DNA of 48,413 bases from DATDAW01 sp036525185 (GTDB lineage Bacteria > Verrucomicrobiota > Verrucomicrobiia > Chthoniobacterales > DASVRZ01). Shown in pieces: positions 36,006 through 44,681 of this stretch. The notes beneath the pieces were generated by a model that saw only the letters and a program-made list of their open reading frames with translations, was not told where the DNA came from and searched no databases. How positions within the stretch are numbered: position 1 is the stretch's first letter; every line of letters starts with the position of its first letter. Location of the stretch: positions 1-48,413 of the forward strand of contig DATDAW010000059.1 in the NCBI GenBank assembly GCA_036525185.1. Direction: 5' to 3'. Position numbers and translations under genes: made by a program.

Positions 36006-37796
36006 TCAAACGGCGGCCAGTGCAGTGGTTTCTACAGGCGGCTCAACCCATTTGCCATGTTCGCGAATGAGATCTGTGAGACGGTCGACTGCTTCGATTT
36101 CGGGTATGTTGAACTTAACAGGCGTCTTGCCGACGTAGAGATTGACCTTGCCAGGGGCGCCGCCCACGTATCCAAAGTCGGCATCGGCCATTTCGCCGGG
36201 ACCGTTTACGATACAGCCCATGATGGCAATTTTGACGCCTTTGAGATGGACCGTGGCCGCTTTGATTTTCGCGGTCGTGGTTTGGAGATTGAACAGCGTG
36301 CGTCCGCAACTTGGACAGGCGACGTAATCGGTTTTGAAAATCCGTGCCCCCGCCGCCTGAAGAATGTTGTAACTGAGGCGCAAGGATTGTCCGGGCGCTT
36401 CTTCGCTGCGGATAAGGATGGCGTCGCCAATGCCGTCGCAGAGGAGGGAGCCGATCTGGGTGGATGAAGAAAGCAACGTGGCAAGGAAATCGGCCTGTTC
36501 GTTCTGGCCAGGCGACAGGATGTCCTTGAGCAAGATCGGATGCCGCTCATCGAGGCGGGCCGATAACAGGCGGTACGCAGGAATGACCGGTAAAGGAATG
36601 CCATCGGCAACGGTGACGGCCACGGGCGAGGGGAGGGCGTTGATTTGGGCCACCGCTTCGGTGTCTCGCGGGTCAACTTCGACAATACCCGAGTTTTCGA
36701 GGACGATTTCCGGCTGGTAGTCCCCCATTTTGTCGAGCTTGTGGGATAGTGCATCCCAGTTCTTCCGGGGGGTAAACACGCGGATGGTTTCCTCGCCGCC
36801 GAGCGGGATGCCAGTGATCTCGATCCGCTCTGTGGCCCGGCGCCGATAGGAAAAAGGATCGAAACCGGGTGTGTCGTTGAAAGAAGCTGCCGAGAGGTCC
36901 GGGGTGTGCGTGAGGCCGTTGTAAAACGTCACAAGTGCCTTCCCGACAGGGATTTCGTGAATACTGTCTTCGGTCAGCGAAACGCGAATGGTGTCGCCTA
37001 TGCCGTCGTTGAGCAACGAACCGATGCCAATGGCTGATTTAATGCGCCCGTCTTCACCGTCTCCGGCTTCGGTAACACCCAAGTGTATCGGGTAATTCCA
37101 ATCGACCCCTTCCGCATCGAGCCGGGCGACCAGCAACCTGTAGGCCTGAATCATCACCTTCGGGTTGCTGGCTTTCATCGAGAAAACAAAATCGTGGTAG
37201 CCCAAATCGCGCGCGATACGGGCAAATTCGAGCGCGCTTTCCACCATGCCAAGGGGCGTATCGCCGTAACGATTCATGATTCTGTCGCTAAGCGAGCCGT
37301 GATTCGTCCCGATGCGCATGGCGACGCCATTCGCTCTGCAGAATTTTACCAGAGGCGAGAAACGCTCACGGATTCGGTCCAATTCGGCGGCGTATTGCTC
37401 ATCCGTGTAATCGATGATCTTGAATTTCTTGGAGTCCGCGTAGTTTCCCGGATTAACCCGGACTTTCTCAATCCACTTTGCCGCCTCCATTGCTGCTTCT
37501 GGCTTAAAGTGGATGTCGGCGACAATCGGCAGATCGCATCCAGACGCACGGAGCCCAGCTTTGATGTGCTGCAGGTTAGCCGCGTCCTTGACGGTCGGCG
37601 CTGTGATTCGGACGATCTCGCAACCGACTGCCGCCAGGTCGAGAGTCTGTTGGATGGACGCTTTGGTGTCCATAGTGTCGCAGGTGATCATCGACTGAAC
37701 GCGGATCGGGTTCTTGCCGCCGATGGCGACGTTGCCGACATGGACTTCGCGGCTCACGCGCCGCTGATACGTGTATGGACTCGGGCAGTAGATCAT
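36006..37796 (-). CDS. ispG: 4-hydroxy-3-methylbut-2-enyl diphosphate synthase, large form
   Basis: IspG (GcpE) is an iron-sulfur enzyme of the methylerythritol phosphate pathway to isoprenoids. The 596-residue protein is the long type, with an extra domain between the TIM barrel and the Fe-S domain, as in plants, Chlamydia and Bacteroidetes; E. coli IspG has about 370. Fe-S cysteines are visible in VACPSCGRTLFNLQ and IMGCIVNGPGEMADADFG. N-terminal motifs include NPIRVQSMITCDTMDT and GTNHGSLSDRIM. The ATG at 37796 is the natural start (MIYCPSPYTYQRRVSREV). It lies 67 bases downstream of rseP; dxr of the same pathway is two genes upstream. Confidence 0.97.
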   Translation of the reverse strand: MIYCPSPYTYQRRVSREVHVGNVAIGGKNPIRVQSMITCDTMDTKASIQQTLDLAAVGCEIVRITAPTVKDAANLQHIKAGLRASGCDLPIVADIHFKPEAAMEAAKWIEKVRVNPGNYADSKKFKIIDYTDEQYAAELDRIRERFSPLVKFCRANGVAMRIGTNHGSLSDRIMNRYGDTPLGMVESALEFARIARDLGYHDFVFSMKASNPKVMIQAYRLLVARLDAEGVDWNYPIHLGVTEAGDGEDGRIKSAIGIGSLLNDGIGDTIRVSLTEDSIHEIPVGKALVTFYNGLTHTPDLSAASFNDTPGFDPFSYRRRATERIEITGIPLGGEETIRVFTPRKNWDALSHKLDKMGDYQPEIVLENSGIVEVDPRDTEAVAQINALPSPVAVTVADGIPLPVIPAYRLLSARLDERHPILLKDILSPGQNEQADFLATLLSSSTQIGSLLCDGIGDAILIRSEEAPGQSLRLSYNILQAAGARIFKTDYVACPSCGRTLFNLQTTTAKIKAATVHLKGVKIAIMGCIVNGPGEMADADFGYVGGAPGKVNLYVGKTPVKFNIPEIEAVDRLTDLIREHGKWVEPPVETTALAAV

Positions 37797-37863
37797 TGGA
37801 GCAGGGATATTCCGGAGCCTGAAAAACAAGGGCAAGAATGTCCTTGCCGTCTGTTTTTTTCAA

Positions 37864-39501
37864 TCACTGCGTCACTGCCGGGACTGGGCGCTCGAATTTG
37901 ATTGTTCTTCGACCAAAGAAATCCTGGGCATCAAAAAATGTGACATACAGCATGAAGCCGATAATCAGGAAGGCACAGGCACTTTGGATTCGCTCCAGAA
38001 TGCGGACGTTGACCGGCCGTTTCCGGGCCGCTTCGACGAGCGCCAGCGTGATATGACCTCCATCGAGGACGGGGATCGGCAGCATATTCATGATTGCCAG
38101 ATTGATATTGAGCACCACGCTAAACCACAACGCCGCCTGCCAGCCGTATTCATTCTGCAACAGGATGTAGTAGATACGACCAATGCCGGCGGGACCAGAA
38201 AGGTGTTGGAGGCCAACGTCGGATTTTGGCGAAAGAACAGCACCGAGCGTGTTGAAGAGCGTCGTGCTGGCTGCCTTGATTTGCTCCCATGGAGTCGGAT
38301 GAGCGATCTGCAAGCGGCCGCTGAGATCCCAAGTAATACCGCCCAGGGCGTCCGGCTGCCATTGAACTCCCACTACGGGGTCGGTAAACGATTTCGGGCT
38401 GTCCGGGCGAGCCGGCTTGAGCTTTACGTCCCGCGTTTCGGTGCCGCGGCGGATCGTAAAGGTGATGATCTGTCCAGGTGAATTGCGGACGGATTTGGAA
38501 AGACTGGTTCGACTGACAGCAGGTTTTCCGTTGATAGCGGTGATGACATCGCCTGCGCGGATGCCTGCTACTTCAGCGGGTCCATTGTTGACGACGCCCG
38601 CGACTGGCAAACCGTCGATGGTGAGGGGGAGTTGAAGCGTTTCATGGCCGCGCTGAACAGTAAGCTGAACGGTTGTTTTGGGATTCTGCTCCAAGTAAAG
38701 ATCAATCCCTTCGGGGCTGTAGATTTTCTGGCCATCAACCGCGGTAATGAAGTCGTTTGGTTTGAAGCCCGCTCGAGCGGCGAATGAACCATCGATGATT
38801 TTTGCAATAAGCGGTGTTTGGGCGGGCGAAATCCCCACCTGTCGGAAGCCTTTGCGTTCCCAAAATTCTTTCTTTTCTTTTTCAAAAGTCGACGTCAGCG
38901 TGAGCTTTTGCCCATCGCGCTCGACAACGAACGGGATTGTATTGCCTTCGCTGCTGATGACGTTCCACGAAACGCTTTTGTCCATCCCGCCAAAGCGTTC
39001 CACGGGTTTCCCGTTGACGCTGAGGATCTTATCGCCAGGGCGTAATCCCGCCTTATCGGCAGGACTGTTGAGCTCGACGTAACCAATTCGTGTGGTCTTT
39101 TCCCCTTCTGCGACCGGTCGTCCGACGCCCCAAACGACGAAGGCAAATATCACCGCCAACAGCACGGAAAAGAGCGGTCCGGCGATGGCGACGATGATTT
39201 TGTCCAGCGCGGAAATCGGCGGCAACATTTCCCGAGGCGTGTCCGTGCGGCCTTCCATCACTTCCATTGGCGCCATTTGCGGCAGCGCGACAAAACCGCC
39301 GGCTGGGATCGAGCCAAGGCTGTATTCGACGCCACCGATAGTCTTTTTCCAGATCGGCTTACCGAACCAGATACCGAATTTTTCGACGACCAATCCGCGC
39401 CACCGGGCAGCGAGAAAATGCCCGAGCTCGTGGACGAGGATCATCAGGTTGAACAGCAGGACGACTTCGAGACAAACGAAGAGAAAACGGAGGATTGGCA
39501 T
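37864..39501 (-). CDS. rseP: site-2 zinc metalloprotease RseP
   Basis: RseP cleaves membrane-spanning substrates, such as anti-sigma factors, within the membrane. The 545-residue protein has the zinc motif HELGH (H24, E25, H28) and the third ligand region MLPIPVLDGGH near the C-terminus. Between them are PDZ-type domains near residues 140-190, 220-290 and 300-360 (RIGYVELNSPADKAGLRPGD, FAARAGFKPNDFITAVDGQ, VAGIRAGDVITAINGKPAV). With up to three PDZ domains it is longer than E. coli RseP (450). It lies between dxr and ispG on one strand; dxr-rseP linkage is common. It could act on the candidate anti-sigma protein at 19771, but that is speculative. Confidence 0.95.
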   Translation of the reverse strand: MPILRFLFVCLEVVLLFNLMILVHELGHFLAARWRGLVVEKFGIWFGKPIWKKTIGGVEYSLGSIPAGGFVALPQMAPMEVMEGRTDTPREMLPPISALDKIIVAIAGPLFSVLLAVIFAFVVWGVGRPVAEGEKTTRIGYVELNSPADKAGLRPGDKILSVNGKPVERFGGMDKSVSWNVISSEGNTIPFVVERDGQKLTLTSTFEKEKKEFWERKGFRQVGISPAQTPLIAKIIDGSFAARAGFKPNDFITAVDGQKIYSPEGIDLYLEQNPKTTVQLTVQRGHETLQLPLTIDGLPVAGVVNNGPAEVAGIRAGDVITAINGKPAVSRTSLSKSVRNSPGQIITFTIRRGTETRDVKLKPARPDSPKSFTDPVVGVQWQPDALGGITWDLSGRLQIAHPTPWEQIKAASTTLFNTLGAVLSPKSDVGLQHLSGPAGIGRIYYILLQNEYGWQAALWFSVVLNINLAIMNMLPIPVLDGGHITLALVEAARKRPVNVRILERIQSACAFLIIGFMLYVTFFDAQDFFGRRTIKFERPVPAVTQ

Positions 39502-39509
39502 GCAGAATG

Positions 39510-40649
39510 TCAGAGTTCGCGGGCGACGTGGCGCGCCCAGGCATCAGCGGCAAGTATAGCTTCAAGAGCCGGATGTTCAACGGGCTCATGCCGGTCCATG
39601 GTCGCGGCGACGATCCGCCAGATGTCGGGGAATGAGACCATACCAGCCAGAAAACGGTCGACGGCGACTTCGTTGGCAGCATTGAAGACGGCGGGCAGTG
39701 TCCCTCCCTCGTCGCCTGCCCGACGTGCGAGATCAAGCGCCGGGAAATCAGCTTTCCGCGGGGCTTCAAATGTAAGTTGGTTCAGCTCAGCAAAATCCAA
39801 CGAACGCAAATTATTGGGAATCCGGTCCGGCCAGGTGACGGCGTATTGAATGGGAAAACACATGTCCGAATGGCTCAACTGCGCGAGCACGGAGCCATCC
39901 ACGAATTCAACCATTGAGTGAACGATGCTTTGTGGGTGGACGATCGCCTCGATTTGCGACATGGGCACGGTGAAAAGCCAGTGGGCCTCGAGCATCTCGA
40001 GCCCTTTATTGAATAAAGTGGCGCAGTCGATGGTGATCTTGCGCCCCATGCTCCAGGTCGGGTGTTTGAGTGCCTGTTCGGGCATGACCTGGGCGAGCTC
40101 CGAGGCTGGAGTTTTGCGGAAAGGCCCGCCGGACGCCGTAAGGATAAGGCGTCGGACCGTCGAAATATCCCGTCCTTCGAGACATTGAAAAATTGCGTTA
40201 TGCTCGCTGTCGATCGGCAGAACACGGACACCTTTTTCTTTTGCCCGCCGCATCACGATTTCGCCCGCGATCACGAGGATTTCCTTGCTGGCGACGGCTA
40301 TGTCTTTACCAGCCTCGATGGCGGCGAGTGCGGGAGCCAGGCCTCCGGTGCCCACGATCGCGATCAAAACCAGATCGGCCTCCGGTAAAGTAGCCAACGC
40401 GAGCAGACCTGCTTCGCCGAAATATGCGTGCGTTCCCGGGGGCAAATCCAGCGTCTCTCGCCGCGTAATGTCCACCAAACAAACGGCTTGCGGCCGGATC
40501 GTTTTTGCGGCGAACGACAATGCCTCCGCATTTTGGTTCGCCGACATTCCCACAATTTCCATACGATCCGGAATATCTGCGGCGACGCGCTGCGCGCTTT
40601 CGCCGATGGAACCTGTGGCTCCAAGGAGGACGACACGACGTTTGTTCAT
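39510..40649 (-). CDS. dxr: 1-deoxy-D-xylulose 5-phosphate reductoisomerase
   Basis: Dxr (IspC) makes methylerythritol phosphate with NADPH, the first committed step of the MEP isoprenoid pathway. The 379-residue protein has the nucleotide motif LLGATGSIGES at its start, KEILVIAGEIV, the metal and substrate motifs PIDSEHNAIFQCL and TASGGPFRK, and the conserved WSMGRKITIDCATLFNKG and HPQSIVHSMVEFVDGS segments. The ATG at 40649 overlaps the cdsA stop by 4 bases. The frame continues to 41135 opposite cdsA sequence and is not coding there. It precedes rseP by 8 bases. Confidence 0.97.
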   Translation of the reverse strand: MNKRRVVLLGATGSIGESAQRVAADIPDRMEIVGMSANQNAEALSFAAKTIRPQAVCLVDITRRETLDLPPGTHAYFGEAGLLALATLPEADLVLIAIVGTGGLAPALAAIEAGKDIAVASKEILVIAGEIVMRRAKEKGVRVLPIDSEHNAIFQCLEGRDISTVRRLILTASGGPFRKTPASELAQVMPEQALKHPTWSMGRKITIDCATLFNKGLEMLEAHWLFTVPMSQIEAIVHPQSIVHSMVEFVDGSVLAQLSHSDMCFPIQYAVTWPDRIPNNLRSLDFAELNQLTFEAPRKADFPALDLARRAGDEGGTLPAVFNAANEVAVDRFLAGMVSFPDIWRIVAATMDRHEPVEHPALEAILAADAWARHVAREL

Positions 40650-41533
40650 GGGCTGGGGAGGACAATGAAACGCAGGTAAAAGTACAGCAACGGCGCGGTG
40701 AAAAGAAGGCTGTCCACGAGATCGAGCGCGCCGCCAATGCCGGGCAGAAATTTGCCGGAATCCTTCACTCCGGTGCTTCGCTTGATCAGTGATTCGCCGA
40801 GGTCCCCGACAATTGCGGCGAAACCTAGCACCAGGCCAAGCACCCAGCAATGCGTCGCATTCAAAGCGTTCAATTGACCCGGCAGCAGCCACCAAAGCCC
40901 GAAGCTCGCCAGCAGTGAAAAGGCTAGCGCACCGAAAAAACCTTCCCACGTTTTCGCAGGGCTGATGTGCGGAACGAGCGGATGTTTTCCGATCAGACTC
41001 CCGGTGATATAGGCGCCCATGTCGCTGAATTTGGTCACGGCGATCAGATAAAGCACGTAAAATTGTCCAGCGACTGATCCGTCCCCATTGCGAGGCACGA
41101 TATAGACGATCTTGGTCACGAAGCTGAACAGCCACGCCGCGTAAAGCAGCCCGAAAATTGTAAATGCCATCGTGTCCAGGGGGGCTGGATCGCGTGTTTT
41201 TTCGAACATCTGCCGCGCAAACACACCGAGCATAAATGCCAGAAGCACTAGAATTTCAAAGTCATAGGAGCGCGTCGGGCCGTCCTTGCGGCTGAAATAA
41301 AAACAACCGGTGAAAAGCACCAAGCCGCACACCATTCCAAAGATCCGGAATGTGTGTCGCCCGGATTGCTCAAGCATCCCGAAATATTCCCACAGCGCGG
41401 TCATTCCGATCACGCCGATCAATAGAAAGAAGCCCGTCTCCCACCCTTTCAAAATGGTCGCTAGCGTCAGAGTCCACAGGCCGACCGTGCTCAAAACTCG
41501 AAAGAAAAAGACGGATTTTTTACTGGGCGGCAT
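40646..41533 (-). CDS. cdsA: phosphatidate cytidylyltransferase
   Basis: CdsA makes CDP-diacylglycerol from phosphatidate and CTP, the branch point to membrane phospholipids. The 295-residue protein has about eight membrane helices and the signature region ISPAKTWEGFFGALAF and LIKRSTGVKDSGKFLPGIGG, which normally ends HGGxxDRxD. Here the last part is GIGGALDLVDS, so the His and Arg of the signature are replaced; the Asp residues remain. The usual upstream neighbour uppS is absent. About 180 bases separate it from the small ORF upstream. It is translationally coupled to dxr by an ATGA overlap. Confidence 0.93.
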   Translation of the reverse strand: MPPSKKSVFFFRVLSTVGLWTLTLATILKGWETGFFLLIGVIGMTALWEYFGMLEQSGRHTFRIFGMVCGLVLFTGCFYFSRKDGPTRSYDFEILVLLAFMLGVFARQMFEKTRDPAPLDTMAFTIFGLLYAAWLFSFVTKIVYIVPRNGDGSVAGQFYVLYLIAVTKFSDMGAYITGSLIGKHPLVPHISPAKTWEGFFGALAFSLLASFGLWWLLPGQLNALNATHCWVLGLVLGFAAIVGDLGESLIKRSTGVKDSGKFLPGIGGALDLVDSLLFTAPLLYFYLRFIVLPSP

Positions 41534-41715
41534 CGCGTGGTGTGAGGAAAAACAGGAAAGAAGGCGTTACTTAGCCGCTTCCACATCGATGGGCAACTAC
41601 AAGCGAAGCCCGAACGCAAAACCGGGTAACAGAGACCTTTTTGGCGAGCAGCAATGCCCTCCGGAGATGCCATGAACTTGGAAAAGACCTCGCGATTGCC
41701 GGCTCGGCAGTAATC

Positions 41716-41850
41716 CTAATGCGTTTTTCCGCAACCGCAGCCACCGCCACAGCCGGGTTTCTTCCGCGCGCGCACGAATCGACGGACCATAAGCAGCAGG
41801 ATCACCCCCAGAATGGCAAAAACCGCGATGGTCTGGATTTCGGGGCTCAT
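41716..41850 (-). CDS. 44-residue Cys-rich membrane peptide
   Basis: This gene has one hydrophobic helix (residues 5-21, IQTIAVFAILGVILLLM), a basic stretch RRFVRARKK and a Gly/Cys tail GCGGGCGCGKTH. The layout matches the FeoB-associated Cys-rich membrane protein type, whose role in iron handling is only partly understood. The start ATG overlaps the hemC stop codon (ATGA), which suggests real translation. Three cysteines plus the C-terminal His could bind metal. No feoA or feoB gene is in the window. The overlap and the clear architecture outweigh the short length, but the homology is judged by eye. Confidence 0.65.
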   Translation of the reverse strand: MSPEIQTIAVFAILGVILLLMVRRFVRARKKPGCGGGCGCGKTH

Positions 41851-42749
41851 CGTCCGTGCAGCAATTGTAGCGCAAGTTCATCCGGCGTGCTGCCTTCAGC
41901 GGCAAAAGCCGTGCCTTCCCGGAAAAGGACAGCCCGCATTTTCAGTTGGCCGTTTTGCCATGCGGCCAGCACGCCGAGTGGGGTCTGGCAGCCGCCGCCG
42001 AGGAGTTGCAGCAGTCGGCGCTCGGCGGTTACTGCGGCCCAAGTGGATTCATGCCGGATAGCTTCAATATCCATGTCCCCTGCGCGTGTTTCGAGTGCGA
42101 TTGCTCCCTGGCCGACCGCAGGCAGCGTAATTTCCGGCGTCAGCGACTGACAGAAAAAGGTTACGCCTTCACTTTCGAAGCATCCCTTTTCCCAATCCAG
42201 ACCCAGCCGTTTCAAACCGGCTGCCGCGAGGATGATTCCGGTCCAGTCAGGGTTGTCGGCCAGTTTTCGCAGACGCGTTGTGACGTTGCCGCGAATGTTC
42301 ACAACTTTCAGGTCGGGACGTTTCCAAAGCAGCTGGAGTTGCCGGCGCAGGCTGCTTGTCGCCAGGGCCGCCCCTTGGGGCAATTCGTAGAAATCCGCCC
42401 TCGCTTTTGAAATCAGGACATCTGCCGGATTTTCCCGTTCGAGCACAGCCGCCAATTCCAAACCTGGCGGCAACGTCGTCGGCAAATCCTTAAGACTATG
42501 CACCGCCACGTCGATCCGTCCCTCGAGCAACGCTTCTTCCAACTCTTTGGTAAAGAGACCCTTATCGAGTGTCCCAGCGGCTTGGGTGAGGCTCAGGTCG
42601 AGCCGTTTATCGCCGGTGGTCTGGATGATTTCGACGCGGATTTCCCGTTCCGGCCATGCAGTGCGGAGGGCTTGTTCGACCAAGCGTGTTTGCGCCACGG
42701 CAAGTGCGCTGCCCCGAGTCCCCAAAACGATTTCATTGCTCTGCTTCAC
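41847..42749 (-). CDS. hemC: hydroxymethylbilane synthase
   Basis: HemC (porphobilinogen deaminase) joins four porphobilinogen units into hydroxymethylbilane on the way to heme. The 300-residue protein has the N-terminal LGTRGSALAVAQT, the catalytic region HSLKDLPT and SSLRRQLQLLW, and the dipyrromethane-binding Cys in LGGGCQTPLG near residue 240. It overlaps hemA by 4 bases upstream and the 44-residue peptide gene downstream, so it is probably translated as part of the hemA transcript. Confidence 0.97.
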   Translation of the reverse strand: MKQSNEIVLGTRGSALAVAQTRLVEQALRTAWPEREIRVEIIQTTGDKRLDLSLTQAAGTLDKGLFTKELEEALLEGRIDVAVHSLKDLPTTLPPGLELAAVLERENPADVLISKARADFYELPQGAALATSSLRRQLQLLWKRPDLKVVNIRGNVTTRLRKLADNPDWTGIILAAAGLKRLGLDWEKGCFESEGVTFFCQSLTPEITLPAVGQGAIALETRAGDMDIEAIRHESTWAAVTAERRLLQLLGGGCQTPLGVLAAWQNGQLKMRAVLFREGTAFAAEGSTPDELALQLLHGR

Positions 42750-43819
42750 GAGGCTGGAACGCTTCCGGGGCTATTCATATTGAACGGCGGCGTCTCGGCC
42801 AATCGCTTTCGGTTTTGCAGCCAATGGATGAAGTCGTTCACGTGTCTGTCGATCAGTGCTTCGCAGTGCACGATCTCGCGCTGACGCTCGGCAAGTGACT
42901 CTCGCGCAATGGCTTCCAATGAATCGATGTCGTAAAGATACACACCGTCTACATCATTCGTTGCCGGCTCAATGTCACGCGGCACAGCGAGATCGATCAA
43001 AAACAAGGGCCTGTCCGGACGCCGCCGCATCAGTGGTTCAAGCTTCCCCCGCGTGACTACAAAATGCGGTGCCGCCGTTGAGCTGATCAGGATATCCAAC
43101 ATTGAAAATTCCTTTTCCCAATCCTCGAAATGAATCGCGCGGCCGCCGACGGACTCTGCCAATGCAACGGCGCGATCGTGGCTGCGATTCGAAACAACAA
43201 CCGATTTCACGCCTCGCGATGCCAGTGCCCGTGCCGTCCGTTCGCTCGTATCGCCTGCGCCGAGGATCATCACTTTACAATGGTCGAGCCGTCCAAAAAT
43301 TCGTTCCGCGAGATCGACCGCCACTGAACCCACCGACACGCTGCCCCGCGTGATCGCCGTGTGGCTCCGGACATGTTTTGCGACTGAAAAAGCGCGTTGG
43401 AACAGCTTGTTCATCAGTAGCGAGGTGGTCCCTTCGCCAGCAGCCACGGCGTAGGCCCTTTTCACCTGACCGAGGATTTCCGTTTCCCCAAGAACCATCG
43501 ATTCCAATCCGCAAACTACACGGAATAAATGGGTTACGCTTTGCCGGAGATCAAGTTGGAAAACATTCTCAAAATCGTCTGCATCCACGCCCGTCTGCGC
43601 ACGCAACACTGGCAAAGCGTCAAATTTTCCCGATCCCGATTCGGTTGCCAGGTACCACTCCACCCGGTTGCACGTGGAAAGCAAAACGGCTTCCCGCACG
43701 CCAGCCACGGCGGCTGCGCGCCGCACAGCCTCCGGCAATTGAGAGGGCTGAACCGCGAATCGTTCGCGATCATCGACACCCGCTGTTTGGTGGCTCAATC
43801 CGACACAGACAAGATTCAT
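42746..43819 (-). CDS. hemA: glutamyl-tRNA reductase
   Basis: HemA reduces the glutamate on glutamyl-tRNA to glutamate-1-semialdehyde, the first step of C5 heme synthesis. The 357-residue protein has the catalytic C50 in LLSTCNRVE, H-containing LFRVVCGLESMVLGETEI and the NADPH motif ILGAGDTSERTAR. It is somewhat shorter than E. coli HemA (418), with a trimmed C-terminal dimerisation part. The ATG at 43819 starts MNLVCVGLSHQTAGVDDRE, the normal start, overlapping the CcsA/HemX-like stop codon by 4 bases. The frame extends further upstream without family similarity. Confidence 0.96.
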   Translation of the reverse strand: MNLVCVGLSHQTAGVDDRERFAVQPSQLPEAVRRAAAVAGVREAVLLSTCNRVEWYLATESGSGKFDALPVLRAQTGVDADDFENVFQLDLRQSVTHLFRVVCGLESMVLGETEILGQVKRAYAVAAGEGTTSLLMNKLFQRAFSVAKHVRSHTAITRGSVSVGSVAVDLAERIFGRLDHCKVMILGAGDTSERTARALASRGVKSVVVSNRSHDRAVALAESVGGRAIHFEDWEKEFSMLDILISSTAAPHFVVTRGKLEPLMRRRPDRPLFLIDLAVPRDIEPATNDVDGVYLYDIDSLEAIARESLAERQREIVHCEALIDRHVNDFIHWLQNRKRLAETPPFNMNSPGSVPAS

Positions 43820-44604
43820 CGTGAGCCCTCCGAAATGATTGTCACGCCCCAGAGTGTAACCAGCACGATGCTGAACGCCACCACCGACGCCGTTGCCATC
43901 CAGCGTGGCGCAATGGCGTGCCATTTGCGACCGAAAAGCACGGCACCATAAATCACCCATACCAGCAGCGACCAGCCCACATGAAGTACATTCAGTGGTC
44001 GTCCGACAAAAAATCCCGCCGTCACACCGAGCGTCAGGAGCACAAAGCCTAGCAAAACGAGACGTTTATTTGCGATGGCCAACTGATTTACCGGCGGCAA
44101 ACGGTAAAACCATGACCCGATTTTCCGCTGTTTGAGCTGGCGGTCCATCATCAAGTACATCGCGCCTGCCACTCCGGCCAGTAAGAACGCACCGTAGGCC
44201 ACGATCGAAAACGATGCATGCAACTCCAGCCACGCATTCGTGGGTCCCTGCGGAACTGCCTGCTGGTCGATTGGCAAAAACAGCGCGGTCGTCTGAATGA
44301 AAACCACGACGGGAGACGTAAATGCTCCCATCAAACTCAGACGGTAAGCGGTGCCGACAATCATGTAAATGAGTGCCATCGACCAGCTTACAAAAATGAA
44401 CACTTCAAACAGATTGGTGAGTGGACACCGGCCAATAGCTTGCCCGCGCAAGTGCAAGAACACCGTCTGAAATACAAATCCCGCCGTCACGCAGATGAAA
44501 TTAAACCGCGACGGCAGGAATCGCCCCGACCGGATCGCGAAAAGCGTATACCCGAAGCTCAGCAAAAAACAAAACGTGGACAGAACCAGCCAAAGGCGAT
44601 CCAT
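43816..44604 (-). CDS. CcsA/HemX-like cytochrome c assembly membrane protein
   Basis: The 262-residue protein has about seven or eight membrane helices. It carries the family segment WLELHASFSIVAYGAFLLAGVAGAMYLMMDRQLK, with conserved His residues that in CcsA-type proteins handle heme. HemX-type relatives sit beside hemA in many bacteria and may affect HemA level; CcsA types deliver heme for cytochrome c. The two cannot be separated from sequence, although position next to hemA favours HemX. Its stop overlaps the hemA start (ATGA). A methyltransferase gene lies 77 bases upstream. Confidence 0.9.
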   Translation of the reverse strand: MDRLWLVLSTFCFLLSFGYTLFAIRSGRFLPSRFNFICVTAGFVFQTVFLHLRGQAIGRCPLTNLFEVFIFVSWSMALIYMIVGTAYRLSLMGAFTSPVVVFIQTTALFLPIDQQAVPQGPTNAWLELHASFSIVAYGAFLLAGVAGAMYLMMDRQLKQRKIGSWFYRLPPVNQLAIANKRLVLLGFVLLTLGVTAGFFVGRPLNVLHVGWSLLVWVIYGAVLFGRKWHAIAPRWMATASVVAFSIVLVTLWGVTIISEGSR

Positions 44605-44681
44605 GATGGGCCGACAACTTTCCGCGGAATCACAGAAAAAACAAGACGGAAGGGGCAGAGTATCGACCGGTTCCGATCACC

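Noticed and set aside
41491..41673. 60-codon minus-strand frame between cdsA and the small peptide gene
   Set aside because: No family, no ribosome site, and it overlaps the cdsA start region.
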